Positions 44,901 through 59,900 of a stretch of DNA of 64,000 nt are shown piece by piece (the first letter of the stretch is position 1; each line of letters begins with the position of its first letter). Made by a program: the position numbers and the translations under genes. The notes under the pieces are model-generated. The model was given only the letters and a program-made list of their open reading frames with translations. It made no database searches and was not told the origin of the DNA. Origin of the DNA: Yamagishiella unicocca (taxonomy: Eukaryota > Chlorophyta > Chlorophyceae > Chlamydomonadales > Volvocaceae); assembly GCA_003116995.1 (NCBI GenBank), contig BDSL01000060.1, positions 558,001-622,000 of the forward strand, given 5' to 3'.

Positions 44901-47900
44901 CCTTGACCAAATGACACCAAACTTGCGCTTTGATCTTTCAATGATATTTATAATCAATACCGAAAGTTTTGGGGCCAGCAGCAAACCGCAAGAGGTACCT
45001 GAAAATGGCCATGGTGGTTAGCAAAGCACAGAGCAACGAGCTAACTGCCCAGGTTTGCCTTGTCCTACAGGTGCAGTGCCTTGACCAAATGACACCAAAC
45101 TTGCGCTTTGATCTTTAAATGATATTTATAATCAATACCGAAAGTTTTGGGCCAGCAGCAAACCGCAAGAGGTACCTGAAAATGGCCATGGTGGTTAGCA
45201 AAGCACAGAGCAACGAGCTAACTGCCCAGGTTTGCCTTGTCCTACAGGTGCAGTGCCTTGACCAAATGACACCAAACTTGCGCTTTGATCTTTCAATGAT
45301 ATTTATAATCAATACCGAAAGTTTTGGGCCAGCAGCAAACCGCAAGAGGACCTGAAAATGGCCATGGTGGTTAGCAAAGCACAGAGCAACGAGCTAACTG
45401 CCCAGGTTTGCCTTGTCCTACAGGTGCAGTGCCTTGACCAAATGACACCAAACTTGCGCTTTGATCTTTCAATGATATTTATAATCAATACCGAAAGTTT
45501 TGGGGCCAGCAGCAAACCGCAAGAGGTACCTGAAAATGGCCATGGTGGTTAGCAAAGCACAGAGCAACGAGCTAACTGCCCAGGTTTGCCTTGTCCTACA
45601 GGTGCAGTGCCTTGACCAAATGACACCAAACTTGCGCTTTGATCTTTCAATGATATTTATAATCAATACCGAAAGTTTTGGGCCAGCAGCAAACCGCAAG
45701 AGGTACCTGAAAATGGCCATGGTGGTTAGCAAAGCACAGAGCAACGAGCTAACTGCCCAGGTTTGCCTTGTCCTACAGGTGCAGTGCCTTGACCAAATGA
45801 CACCAAACTTGCGCTTTGATCTTTCAATGATATTTATAATCAATACCGAAAGTTTTGGGCCAGCAGCAAACCGCAAGAGGTACCTGAAAATGGCCATGGT
45901 GGTTAGCAAAGCACAGAGCAACGAGCTAACTGCCCAGGTTTGCCTTGTCCTACAGGTGCAGTGCCTTGACCAAATGCACCAAACTTGCGCTTTGATCTTT
46001 CAATGATATTTATAATCAATACCGAAAGTTTTGGGCCAGCAGCAAACCGCAAGAGGTACCTGAAAATGGCCATGGTGGTTAGCAAAGCACAGAGCAACGA
46101 GCTAACTGCCCAGGTTTGCCTTGTCCTACAGGTGCAGTGCCTTGACCAAATGACACCAAACTGCGCTTTGATCTTTCAATGATATTTATAATCAATACCG
46201 AAAGTTTTTGGGCCAGCAGCAAACCGCAAGAGGTACCTGAAAATGGCCATGGTGGTTAGCAAAGCACAGAGCAACGAGCTAACTGCCCAGGTTTGCCTTG
46301 TCCTACAGGTGCAGTGCCTTGACCAAATGACACCAAACTTGCGCTTTGATCTTTCAATGATATTTATAATCAATACCGAAAGTTCTTGGGCCAGCAGCAA
46401 ACCGCAAGAGGTACCTGAAAATGGCCATGGTGGTTAGCAAAGCACAGAGCAACGAGCTAACTGCCCAGGTTTGCCTTGTCCTACAGGTGCAGTGCCTTGA
46501 CCAAATGACACCAAACTTGCGCTTTGATCTTTCAATGATATTTATAATCAATACCGAAAGTTTTTGGGGCCAGCAGCAAACCGCAAGAGGTACCTGAAAA
46601 TGGCCATGGTGGTTAGCAAAGCACAGAGCAAGGAGCTAACTGCCCAGGTTTGCCTTGTCCTACAGGTGCAGTGCCTTGACCAAATGACACCAAACTTGCG
46701 CTTTGATCTTTCAATGATATTTATAATCAATACCGAAAGTTTTGGGGCCAGCAGCAAACCGCAAGAGGTACCTGAAAATGGCCATGGTGGTTAGCAAAGC
46801 ACAGAGCAAGAGCTAACTGCCCAGGTTTGCCTTGTCCTACAGGTGCAGTGCCTTGACCAAATGCACCAAACTTGCGCTTTGATCTTTCAATGATATTTAT
46901 AATCAATACCGAAAGTTTTGGGCCAGCAGCAAACCGCAAGAGGTACCTGAAAATGGCCATGGTGGTTAGCAAAGCACAGAGCAACGAGCTAACTGCCCAG
47001 GTTTGCCTTGTCCTACAGGTGCAGTGCCTTGACCAAATGACACCAAACTGCGCTTTGATCTTTCAATGATATTTATAATCAATACCGAAAGTTTTGGGCC
47101 AGCAGCAAACCGCAAGAGGTACCTGAAAATGGCCATGGTGGTTAGCAAAGCACAGAGCAACGAGCTAACTGCCCAGGTTTGCCTTGTCCTACAGGTGCAG
47201 TGCCTTGACCAAATGACACCAAACTTGCGCTTTGATCTTTCAATGATATTTATAATCAATACCGAAAGTTTTTGGGCCAGCAGCAAACCGCAAGAGGTAC
47301 CTGAAAATGGCCATGGTGGTTAGCAAAGCACAGAGCAAGGAGCTAACTGCCCAGGTTTGCCTTGTCCTACAGGTGCAGTGCCTTGACCAAATGACACCAA
47401 ACTTGCGCTTTGATCTTTCAATGATATTTATAATCAATACCGAAAGTTTTGGGCCAGCAGCAAACCGCAAGAGGTACCTGAAAATGGCCATGGTGGTTAG
47501 CAAAGCACAGAGCAAGGAGCTAACTGCCCAGGTTTGCCTTGTCCTACAGGTGCAGTGCCTTGACCAAATGACACCAAACCTGCGCTTTGATCTTTCAATG
47601 ATATTTATAATCAATACCGAAAGTTTTGGGCCAGCAGCAAACCGCAAGAGGTACCTGAAAATGGCCATGGTGGTTAGCAAAGCACAGAGCAAGAGCTAAC
47701 TGCCCAGGTTTGCCTTGTCCTACAGGTGCAGTGCCTTGACCAAATGACACCAAACTTGCGCTTTGATCTTTCAATGATATTTATAATCAATACCGAAAGT
47801 TTTTGGGCCAGCAGCAAACCGCAAGAGGTACCTGAAAATGGCCATGGTGGTTAGCAAAGCACAGAGCAACGAGCTAACTGCCCAGGTTTGCCTTGTCCTA

Positions 47901-50900
47901 CAGGTGCAGTGCCTTGACCAAATGACACCAAACTTGCGCTTTGATCTTTCAATGATTTTATAATCAATACCGAAAGTTTTGGGGCCAGCAGCAAACCGCA
48001 AGAGGTACCTGAAAATGGCCATGGTGGTTAGCAAAGCACAGAGCAACGAGCTAACTGCCCAGGTTTGCCTTGTCCTACAGGTGCAGTGCCTTGACCAAAT
48101 GACACCAAACTTGCGCTTTGATCTTTCAATGATATTTATAATCAATACCGAAAGTTTTGGGGCCAGCAGCAAACCGCAAGAGGTACCTGAAAATGGCCAT
48201 GGTGGTTAGCAAAGCACAGAGCAACGAGCTAACTGCCCAGGTTTGCCTTGTCCTACAGGTGCAGTGCCTTGACCAAATGACACCAAACTTGCGCTTTGAT
48301 CTTTCAATGATATTTATAATCAATACCGAAAGTTTTTGGGGCCAGCAGCAAACCGCAAGAGGTACCTGAAAATGGCCATGGTGGTTAGCAAGCACAGAGC
48401 AACGAGCTAACTGCCCAGGTTTGCCTTGTCCTACAGGTGCAGTGCCTTGACCAAATGACACCAAACTTGCGCTTTGATCTTTCAATGATATTTATAATCA
48501 ATACCGAAAGTTTTGGGGCCAGCAGCAAACCGCAAGAGGTACCTGAAAATGGCCATGGTGGTTAGCAAAGCACAGAGCAACGAGCTAACTGCCCAGGTTT
48601 GCCTTGTCCTACAGGTGCAGTGCCTTGACCAAATGACACCAAACTTGCGCTTTGATCTTTCAATGATATTTATAATCAATACCGAAAGTTTTGGGGCCAG
48701 CAGCAAACCGCAAGAGGTACCTGAAAATGGCCATGGTGGTTAGCAAAGCACAGAGCAAGGAGCTAACTGCCCAGGTTTGCCTTGTCCTACAGGTGCAGTG
48801 CCTTGACCAAATGCACCAAACTTGCGCTTTGATCTTTCAATGATATTTATAATCAATACCGAAAGTTTTGGGGCCAGCAGCAAACCGCAAGAGGTACCTG
48901 AAAATGGCCATGGTGGTTAGCAAAGCACAGAGCAACGAGCTAACTGCCCAGGTTTGCCTTGTCCTACAGGTGCAGTGCCTTGACCAAATGACACCAAACT
49001 TGCGCTTTGATCTTTCAATGATATTTATAATCAATACCGAAAGTTTTGGGGCCAGCAGCAAACCGCAAGAGGTACCTGAAAATGGCCATGGTGGTTAGCA
49101 AAGCACAGAGCAACGAGCTAACTGCCCAGGTTTGCCTTGTCCTACAGTGCAGTGCCTTGACCAAATGACACCAAACCTGCGCTTTGATCTTTCAATGATA
49201 TTTATAATCAATACCGAAAGTTTTGGGCCAGCAGCAAACCGCAAGAGGTACTGAAAATGGCCATGGTGGTTAGCAAAGCACAGAGCAACGAGCTAACTGC
49301 CCAGGTTTGCCTTGTCCTACAGGTGCAGTGCCTTGACCAAATGACACCAAACTTGCGCTTTGATCTTTCAATGATATTTATAATCAATACCGAAAGTTTT
49401 GGGCCAGCAGCAACCGCAAGAGGTACCTGAAAATGGCCATGGTGGTTAGCAAAGCACAGAGCAACGAGCTAACTGCCCAGGTTTGCCTTGTCCTACAGGT
49501 GCAGTGCCTTGACCAAATGACACCAAACTTGCGCTTTGATCTTTCAATGATATTTATAATCAATACCGAAAGTTTTTGGGCCAGCAGCAAACCGCAAGAA
49601 GGTACCTGAAAATGGCCATGGTGGTTAGCAAAGCACAGAGCAAGAGCTAACTGCCCAGGTTTGCCTTGTCCTACAGGTGCAGTGCCTTGACCAAATGACA
49701 CCAAACTTGCGCTTTGATCTTTCAATGATGTTTATAATCAATACCGAAAGTTCTTGGGCCAGCAGCAAACCGCAAGAGGTACCTGAAAATGGCCATGGTG
49801 GTTAGCAAAGCACAGAGCAACGAGCTAACTGCCCAGGTTTGCCTTGTCCTACAGGTGCAGTGCCTTGACCAAATGACACCAAACTTGCGCTTTGATCTTT
49901 CAATGATATTTATAATCAATACCGAAAGTTTTTGGGGCCAGCAGCAAACCGCAAGAGGTACCTGAAAATGGCCATGGTGGTTAGCAAAGCACAGAGCAAC
50001 GGAGCTAACTGCCCAGGTTTGCCTTGTCCTACAGGTGCAGTGCCTTGACCAAATGCACCAAACTTGCGCTTTGATCTTTCAATGATATTTATAATAATAC
50101 CGAAAGTTTTGGGGCCAGCAGCAAACCGCAAGAGGTACCTGAAAATGGCCATGGTGGTTAGCAAAGCACAGAGCAAGAGCTAACTGCCCAGGTTTGCCTG
50201 TCCTACAGGTGCAGTGCCTTGACCAATGACACCAAACTTGCGCTTTGATCTTTCAATGATATTTATAATCAATACCGAAAGTTTTTGGGCCAGCAGCAAA
50301 CCGCAAGAGGTACCTGAAAATGGCCATGGTGGTTAGCAAAGCACAGAGCAACGAGCTAACTGCCCAGGTTTGCCTTGTCCTACAGGTGCAGTGCCTTGAC
50401 CAAATGACACCAAACTTGCGCTTTGATCTTTCAATGATATTTATAATCAATACCGAAAGTTCTTGGGCCAGCAGCAAACCGCAAGAGGTACCTGAAAATG
50501 GCCATGGTGGTTAGCAAAGCACAGAGCAACGAGCTAACTGCCCAGGTTTGCCTTGTCCTACAGGTGCAGTGCCTTGACCAAATGACACCAAACTTGCGCT
50601 TTGATCTTTCAATGATATTTATAATCAATACCGAAAGTTCTTGGGGCCAGCAGCAAACCGCAAGAGGTACCTGAAAATGGCCATGGTGGTTAGCAAAGCA
50701 CAGAGCAACGAGCTAACTGCCCAGGTTTGCCTTGTCCTACAGGTGCAGTGCCTTGACCAAATGACACCAAACTTGCGCTTTGATCTTTCAATGATATTTA
50801 TAATCAATACCGAAGTTTTGGGCCAGCAGCAAACCGCAAGAGGTACCTGAAAATGGCCATGGTGGTTAGCAAAGCACAGAGCAACGAGCTAACTGCCCAG

Positions 50901-53900
50901 GTTTGCCTTGTCCTACAGGTGCAGTGCCTTGACCAAATGACACCAAACTTGCCGCTTTGATCTTTCAATGATATTTATAATCAATACCGAAAGTTTTGGG
51001 GGCCAGCAGCAAACCGCAAGAGGTACCTGAAAATGGCCATGGTGGTTAGCAAAGCACAGAGCAACGAGCTAACTGCCCAGGTTTGCCTTGTCCTACAGGT
51101 GGCAGTGCCTTGACCAAATGACACCCAACTGCGCTTTTGATCTTTCAATGATTTTATAATCAATACCGAAAGTTTTTGGCCAGCAGCAAACCGCAAGAGG
51201 TACCTGAAAATGGCCATGGTGGTTAGCAAAGCACAGAGCAACGAGCTAACTGCCCAGGTTTGCCTTGTCCTACAGGTGCAGTGCCTTGACCAAATGACAC
51301 CAAACCTTGCGCTTTGATCTTTCAATGATATTTATAATCAATACGAAGGTTTTGGGGCCAGCAGCAAACCGCAAGAGGTACCTGAAAATGGCCATGGTGG
51401 TTAGCAAAGCACAGAGCAACGAGCTAATGCCCAGGTTTTGCCTTGTCCTACAGGTGCAGTGCCTTGACCAAATGACACCAACTTGCGCTTTGATCTTTCA
51501 ATGATATTTATAATCAATACCGAAAGTTTTTGGGGCCAGCAGCAAACCGCAAGAGGTACCTGAAAATGGCCATGGTGGTTAGCAAAGCACAGAGCAAGAG
51601 CTAACTGCCCAGGTTTGCCTTGTCCTACAGGTGCAGTGCCTTGACCAAATGACACCAAACTGCGCTTTGATCTTTCAATGATATTTATAATCAATACCGA
51701 AAGTTTTTGGGGCCAGCAGCAAACCGCAAGAGGTACCTGAAAATGGCCATGGTGGTTAGCAAAGCACAGAGCAAGGAGCTAACTGCCCAGGTTTGCCTTG
51801 TCCTACAGGTGCAGTGCCTTGACCAAATGGCACCAACTGCGCTTTGATCTTTCAATGATATTTATAATAATACACGAAGTTTTAGGGCCAGCAGCAAACC
51901 GCAAGAGGTACCTGAAAATGGCCATGGTGGTTAGCAAAGCACAGAGCAACGAGCTAACTGCCCAGGTTTGCCTTGTCCTACAGGTGCAGTGCCTTGACCA
52001 AATGACACCAAACTTGCGCTTTGATCTTTCAATGATATTTATAATCAATACCGGAAAGTTCTTAGGCCAGCAGCAAACCGCAAGAGGTACCTGAAAATGG
52101 CCATGGTGGTTAGCAAGCACAGAGCAACGAGCTAACTGCCCAGGTTTGCCTTGTCCTACAGGTGCAGTGCCTTGACCAAATGACACCAAACTTGCGCTTT
52201 GATCTTTCAATGATATTTATAATCAATACCGAAAGTTCTTGGGCCAGCAGCAAACCGCAAGAGGTACCTGAAAATGGCCATGGTGGTTAGCAAAGCACAG
52301 AGCAAGAGCTAACTGCCCAGGTTTGCCTTGTCCTACAGGTGCAGTGCCTTGACCAAATGACACCAAACTTGCGCTTTGATCTTTCAATGATATTTATAAT
52401 CAATACCGAAAGTTTTGGGGCCAGCAGCAACGCAAGAGGTACCTGAAAATGGCCATGGTGGTTAGCAAAGCACAGAGCAACGAGCTAACTGCCCAGGTTT
52501 GCCTTGTCCTACAGGTGCAGTGCCTTGACCAATGAACCAAACTTGCGCTTTGATCTTTCAATGATTTTATAATCATACCGAAAGTTCTTGGGCCAGCAGC
52601 AAACCGCAAGAGGTACCTAAAATGGCCATGGTGGTTAGCAAAGCACAGAGCAACGAGCTAACTGCCCAGGTTTGCCTTGTCCTACAGGTGCAGTGCCTTG
52701 ACCAAATGACACCAAACTGCGCTTTGATCTTTCATGATATTTATAATCAATACCGGAAAGTTTGGGGCCAGCAGCAACCGCAAGAGGACCTGAAAATGGC
52801 CATGGTGGTTAGCAAAGCACAGAGCAAGAGCTAACTGCCCAGGTTTGCCTTGTCCTACAGGTGCAGTGCCTTGACCAAATGGCACCAAACTTGCGCTTTG
52901 ATCTTTCAATGATATTTATAATCAATACCGAAAGTTTTTAGGGCCAGCAGCAAACCGCAAGAGGTACCTGAAAATGGCCATGGTGGTTAGCAAAGCACAG
53001 AGCAACGAGCTAACTGCCCAGGTTTGCCTTGTCCTACAGGTGCAGTGCCTTGACCAAATGACACCAAACTTGCGCTTTGATCTTTCAATGATATTATAAT
53101 CAATACCGAAAGTTCTTGGGCCAGCAGCAACCGCAAGAGGTATCCTGAAAATGGCCATGGTGGTTAGCAAAGCACAGAGCAACGAGCTAACTGCCCAGTT
53201 TTGCCTTGTCCTACAGGTGCAGTGCCTTGACCAAATGACACCAAACTTGCGCTTTTGATCTTTCAAATGATATTTAAATCAATACCGAAAGTTTGGGGCC
53301 AGCCAGCAAACCGGCAAGAAGGTACCTGAAAATGGCCATGGTGGTTAGCAAAGCACAGAGCAACGAGCTAACTGCCCAGGTTTGCCTTGTCCTACAGGTG
53401 CAGTGCCTTGACCAAATGGCACCAAACTTGCGCTTTGATCTTTAAATGATATTTATAATCAATACCGAAAGTTTTAGGCCAGCAGCAAACCGCAAGAGGT
53501 ACCTGAAAATGGCCATGGTGGTTAGCAGAGCACAGGCAACGAGCTAACTGCCCAGGTTTGCCTTGTCCTACAGGTGCAGTGCCTTGACCAAATGACACCA
53601 ACTTGCGCTTTGATCTTTCAATGATATTTATAATCAATACCGAAAGTTTGGGGCCAGCAGCAAACCGCAAGAGGTACCTGAAAATGGCCATGGTGGTTTA
53701 GCAAAGCACAGAGCAACGAGCTAACTGCCCAGGTTTGCCTTGTCCTACAGGTGCAGTGCCTTGACCAAATGGCACCAAACTGCGCTTTGATCTTTCAAAT
53801 GATATTTATAATCAATACCGAAAGTTCTTAGGGCCAGCAGCAAACCGCAAGAGGTACCTGAAAATGGCCATGGTGGTTAGCAAAGCACAGAGCAAGAGCT

Positions 53901-56900
53901 AACTGCCCAGGTTTGCCTTGTCCTACAGGTGCAGTGCCTTGACCAAATGGCACCAAACTTGCGCTTTGATCTTTCAATGATATTTATAATCAATACCGAA
54001 AGTTTTGGGGCCAGCAGCAAACCGCAAGAGGTACCTGAAAATGGCCATGGTGGTTAGCAAAGCACAGAGCAAAGCTAACTGCCCAGGTTTGCCTTGTCCT
54101 ACAGGTGCAGTGCCTTGACCAAATGGCACCAAACTTGCGCTTTGATCTTTCAATGATTTATAATCAATACCGAAAGTTTTGGGGCCAGCAGCAAACCGCA
54201 AGAGGTACCTGAAAATGGCCATGGTGGTTAGCAAAGCACAGAGCAACGAGCTAACTGCCCAGGTTTGCCTTGTCCTACAGGTGCAGTGCCTTGACCAAAT
54301 GGCACCAAACTTGCGCTTTGATCTTTCAATGATATTTATAATCAATACCGAAAGTTTTTGGGGCCAGCAGCAAACCGCAAGAGGTACCTGAAAATGGCCA
54401 TGGTGGTTAGCAAAGCACAGAGCAACGAGCTAACTGCCCAGGTTTGCCTTGTCCTACAGGTGCAGTGCCTTGACCAAATGGCACCAAACTTGCGCTTTGA
54501 TCTTTCAATGATATTTATAATCAATACCGAAAGTTTTTGGGGCCAGCAGCAAACCGCAAGAGGTACCTGAAAATGGCCATGGTGGTTAGCAAAGCACAGA
54601 GCAAGAGCTAACTGCCCAGGTTTGCCTTGTCCTACAGGTGCAGTGCCTTGACCAAATGGCACCAAACTTGCGCTTTGATCTTTCAATGATATTTATAATC
54701 AATACCGAAAGTTTTGGGGCCAGCAGCAAACCGCAAGAGGTACCTGAAAATGGCCATGGTGGTTAGCAAGCACAGAGCAACGAGCTAACTGCCAGGTTTG
54801 CCTTGTCCTACAGGTGCAGTGCCTTGACCAAATGGCACCAAACTTGCGCTTTGATCTTTCAATGATATTTATAATCAATACCGAAAGTTTTGGGCCAGCA
54901 GCAAACCGCAAGAGGACCTGAAAATGGCCATGGTGGTTAGCAAAGCACAGAGCAAAGCTAACTGCCAGGTTTGCCTTGTCCTACAGGTGCAGTGCCTTGA
55001 CCAAATGGCACCAAACTTGCGCTTTGATCTTTCAATGATATTTATAATCAATACCGAAAGTTTTTGGGGCCAGCAGCAAACCGCAAGAGGTACCTGAAAA
55101 TGGCCATGGTGGTTAGCAAGCACAGAGCAACGAGCTAACTGCCCAGGTTTGCCTTGTCCTACAGGTGCAGTGCCTTGACCAAATGACACCAAACTTGCGC
55201 TTTGATCTTTCAATGATATTTATAATCAATACCGAAAGTTTTGGGGCCAGCAGCAAACCGCAAGAGGTACTGAAAATGGCCATGGTGGTTAGCAAAGCAC
55301 AGAGCAACGAGCTAACTGCCCAGGTTTGCCTTGTCCTACAGTGCAGTGCCTTGACCAAATGGCACCAAACTTGCGCCTTTGATCTTTCAATGATATTTAT
55401 AATCAATACCGAAAGTTTTTGGGGCCAGCAGCAAACCGCAAGAGGTACCTGAAAATGGCCCATGGTGGTTAGCAAAGCACAGAGCAAAGCTAACTGCCCA
55501 GGTTTGCCTTGTCCTACAGGTGCAGTGCCTTGACCAAATGGCACCAAACTTGCGCTTTGATCTTTCAATGATATTTATAATCAATACCGAAAGTTTTGGG
55601 GCCAGCAGCAAACCGCAAGAGTACCTGAAAATGGCCATGGTGGTTAGCAAAGCACAGAGCAACGAGCTAACTGCCCAGGTTTGCCTTGTCCTACAGGTGC
55701 AGTGCCTTGACCAAATGGCACCAAACTTGCGCTTTGATCTTTCAATGATATTTATAATCAATACCGAAAGTTTTGGGGCCAGCAGCAAACCGCAAGAGGA
55801 CCTGAAAATGGCCATGGTGGTTAGCAAAGCACAGAGCAACGAGCTAACTGCCCAGGTTTGCCTTGTCCTACAGGTGCAGTGCCTTGACCAAATGGCACCA
55901 AACTTGCGCTTTGATCTTTCAATGATATTTATAATCAATACCGAAAGTTTTGGGGCCAGCAGCAAACCGCAAGAGTACCTGAAAATGGCCATGGTGGTTA
56001 GCAAAGCACAGAGCAAAGCTAACTGCCCAGGTTTGCCTTGTCCTACAGGTGCAGTGCCTTGACCAAATGGCACCAAACTTGCGCTTTGATCTTTCAATGA
56101 TATTTATAATCAATACCGAAAGTTTTGGGCCAGCAGCAAACCGCAAGAGGTACCTGAAAATGGCCATGGTGGTTAGCAAAGCACAGAGCAACGAGCTAAC
56201 TGCCCAGGTTTGCCTTGTCCTACAGGTGCAGTGCCTTGACCAAAATGGCACCAAACTTGCGCTTTGATCTTTCAATGATATTTATAATCAATACCGAAAG
56301 TTTTGGGGCCAGCAGCAAACCGCAAGAGGTACCTGAAAATGGCCATGGTGGTTAGCAAAGCACAGAGCAACGAGCTAACTGCCCAGGTTTGCCTTGTCCT
56401 ACAGGTGCAGTGCCTTGACCCAAATGGCACCAAACTTGCTTTGATCTTTCAATGATATTTATAATCAATACCGAAAGTTTTGGGGCCAGCAGCAAACCGC
56501 AAGAGGTACCTGAAAATGGCCATGGTGGTTAGCAAAGCACAGAGCAATGAGCTAACTGCCCAGGTTTGCCTTGTCCTACAGGTGCAGTGCCTTGACCAAA
56601 TGGCACCAAACTTGCGCTTTGATCTTTCAATGATATTTATAATCAATACCGAAAGTTTTGGGCCAGCAGCAAACCGCAAGAGGTACCTGAAAATGGCCAT
56701 GGTGGTTAGCAAAGCACAGAGCAACGAGCTAACTGCCCAGGTTTGCCTTGTCCTACAGGTGCAGTGCCTTGACCAAATGGCACCAAAACTTGCGCTTTGA
56801 TCTTTCAATGATATTTATAATCAATACCGAAAGTTTTTGGGGCCAGCAGCAAACCGCAAGAGGTACCTGAAAATGGCCATGGTGGTTAGCAAGCACAGAG

Positions 56901-59900
56901 CAACGAGCTAACTGCCCAGGTTTGCCTTGTCCTACAGGTGCAGTGCCTTGACCAAATGGCACCAACTTGCGCTTTGATCTTTCAATGATATTTATAATCA
57001 ATACCGAAAGTTTTGGGGCCAGCAGCAAACCGCAAGAGGTACCTGAAAATGGCCATGGTGGTTAGCAAAGCAAGAGCAACGAGCTAACTGCCCAGGTTTG
57101 CCTTGTCCTACAGGTGCAGTGCCTTGACCAAATGGCACCAAACTTGCGCTTTGATCTTTCAATGATATTTATAATCAATACCGAAAGTTTTGGGGCCAGC
57201 AGCAAACCGCAAGAGGACCTGAAAATGGCCATGGTGGTTAGCAAAGCACAGAGCAACGAGCTAACTGCCCAGGTTTGCCTTGTCCTACAGGTGCAGTGCC
57301 TTGACCAAATGGCACCAAACTTGCGCTTTGATCTTTCAATGATATTTATAATCAATACCGAAAGTTTTGGGGCCAGCAGCAAACCGCAAGAGGTACCTGA
57401 AAATGGCCATGGTGGTTAGCAAAGCACAGAGCAACGAGCTAACTGCCCAGGTTTGCCTTGTCCTACAGGTGCAGTGCCTTGACCAAATGGCACCAAACTT
57501 GCGCTTTGATCTTTCAATGATATTTATAATCAACCGAAAGTTTGGGGCCAGCAGCAAACCGCAAGAGGTACCTGAAAATGGCCATGGTGGTTAGCAAAGC
57601 ACAGAGCAACGAGCTAACTGCCCAGGTTTGCCTTGTCCTACAGGTGCAGTGCCTTGACCAAATGGCACCAAACTTGCGCTTTGATCTTTCAATGATATTT
57701 ATAATCAATACCGAAAGTTTGGGGCCAGCAGCAAACCGCAAGAGGTACCTGAAAATGGCCATGGTGGTTAGCAAAGCACAGAGCAAAGCTAACTGCCCAG
57801 GTTTGCCTTGTCCTACAGGTGCAGTGCCTTGACCAAATGGCACCAAACTTGCGCTTTGATCTTTCAATGATATTTATAATCAATACCGAAAGTTTTGGGG
57901 CCAGCAGCAAACCGCAAGAGGTACCTGAAAATGGCCATGGTGGTTAGCAAAGCACAGAGCAACGAGCTAACTGCCCAGGTTTGCCTTGTCCTACAGGCAG
58001 TGCCTTGACCAAATGGCACCAAACTTGCGCTTTGATCTTTCAATGATATTTATAATCAATACCGAAAGTTTTGGGGCAAGCAAACCGCAAGAGGTACCTG
58101 AAAATGGCCATGGTGGTTAGCAAAGCACAGAGCAACGAGCTACTGCCCAGGTTTGCCTTGTCCTACAGGTGCAGTGCCTTGACCAAATGGCACCAAACTT
58201 GCGCTTTGATCTTTCATGATATTTATAATCAATACCGAAAGTTTGGGGCCAGCAGCAAACCGCAAGAGGTACCTGAAAATGGCCATGGTGGTTAGCAAAG
58301 CAGAGCAACGAGCTAACTGCCCAGGTTTGCCTTGTCCTACAGGTGCAGTGCCTTGACCAAATGGCACCAAACTTGCGCTTTGATCTTTCAATGATATTTA
58401 TAATCAATACCGAAAGTTTTGGGGCCAGCAGCAAACCGCAAGAGGTACCTGAAAATGGCCATGGTGGTTAGCAAAGCACAGAGCAAAGCTAACTGCCCAG
58501 GTTTGCCTTGTCCTACAGGTGCAGTGCCTTGACCAAATGGCACCAAACTTGCGCTTTGATCTTTAATGATATTTATAATCAATACCGAAAGTTTTGGGGC
58601 CAGCAGCAAACCGCAAGAGGTACCTGAAAATGGCCATGGTGGTTAGCAAAGCACAGAGCAAAGCTAACTGCCCAGGTTTGCCTTGTCCTACAGGTGCAGT
58701 GCCTTGACCAAATGGCACCAAACTTGCGCTTTGATCTTTCAATGATATTTATAATCACCGAAAGTTTTTGGGGCCAGCAGCAAACCGCAAGAGGTACCTG
58801 AAAATGGCCATGGTGGTTAGCAAAGCACAGAGCAACGAGCTAACTGCCCAGGTTTGCCTTGTCCTACAGGTGCAGTGCCTTGACCAAATGGCACCAAACT
58901 TGCGCTTTGATCTTTCAATGATATTTATAATCAATACCGAAAGTTTTGGGGCCAGCAGCAAACCGCAAGAGGTACCTGAAAATGGCCATGGTGGTTAGCA
59001 AAGCACAGAGCAACGAGCTAACTGCCCAGGTTTGCCTTGTCCTACAGGTGCAGTGCCTTGACCAAATGGCACCAAACTTGCGCTTTGATCTTTCAATGAT
59101 ATTTATAATCAATACCGAAAGTTTTGGGCCAGCAGCAAACCGCAAGAGGACCTGAAAATGGCCATGGTGGTTAGCAAAGCACAGAGCAACGAGCTAACTG
59201 CCCAGGTTTGCCTTGTCCTACAGGTGCAGTGCCTTGACCAAATGGCACCAAACTTGCGCTTTGATCTTTCAATGATATTTATAATCAATACCGAAAGTTT
59301 TGGGGCCAGCAGCAAACCGCAAAGGTACCTGAAAATGGCCATGGTGGTTAGCAAAGCACAGAGCAACGAGCTAACTGCCCAGGTTTGCCTTGTCCTACAG
59401 GTGCAGTGCCTTGACCAAATGGCACCAAACTTGCGCTTTGATCTTTCAATGATATTTAATAATACCGAAAGTTTTGGGGCCAGCAGCAAACCGCAAGAGG
59501 TACCTGAAAATGGCCATGGTGGTTAGCAAAGCACAGAGCAACGAGCTAACTGCCCAGGTTTGCCTTGTCCTACAGGTGCAGTGCCTTGACCAAATGGCAC
59601 CAAACTTGCGCTTTGATCTTTCAATGATATTTATAATCAATACCGAAAGTTTTGGGGCCAGCAGCAAACCGCAAGAGGTACCTGAAAATGGCCATGGTGG
59701 TTAGCAAAGCACAGAGCAAGAGCTAACTGCCCAGGTTTGCCTTGTCCTACAGGTGCAGTGCCTTGACCAAATGACCAAACTTGCGCTTTGATCTTTCAAT
59801 GATATTTATAATCAATACCGAAAGTTTTGGGCCAGCAGCAAACCGCAAGAGGTTGGCCATCAAAGCAAGAGCAACGAGCTAACTGCCAGGTTTGCCTTGT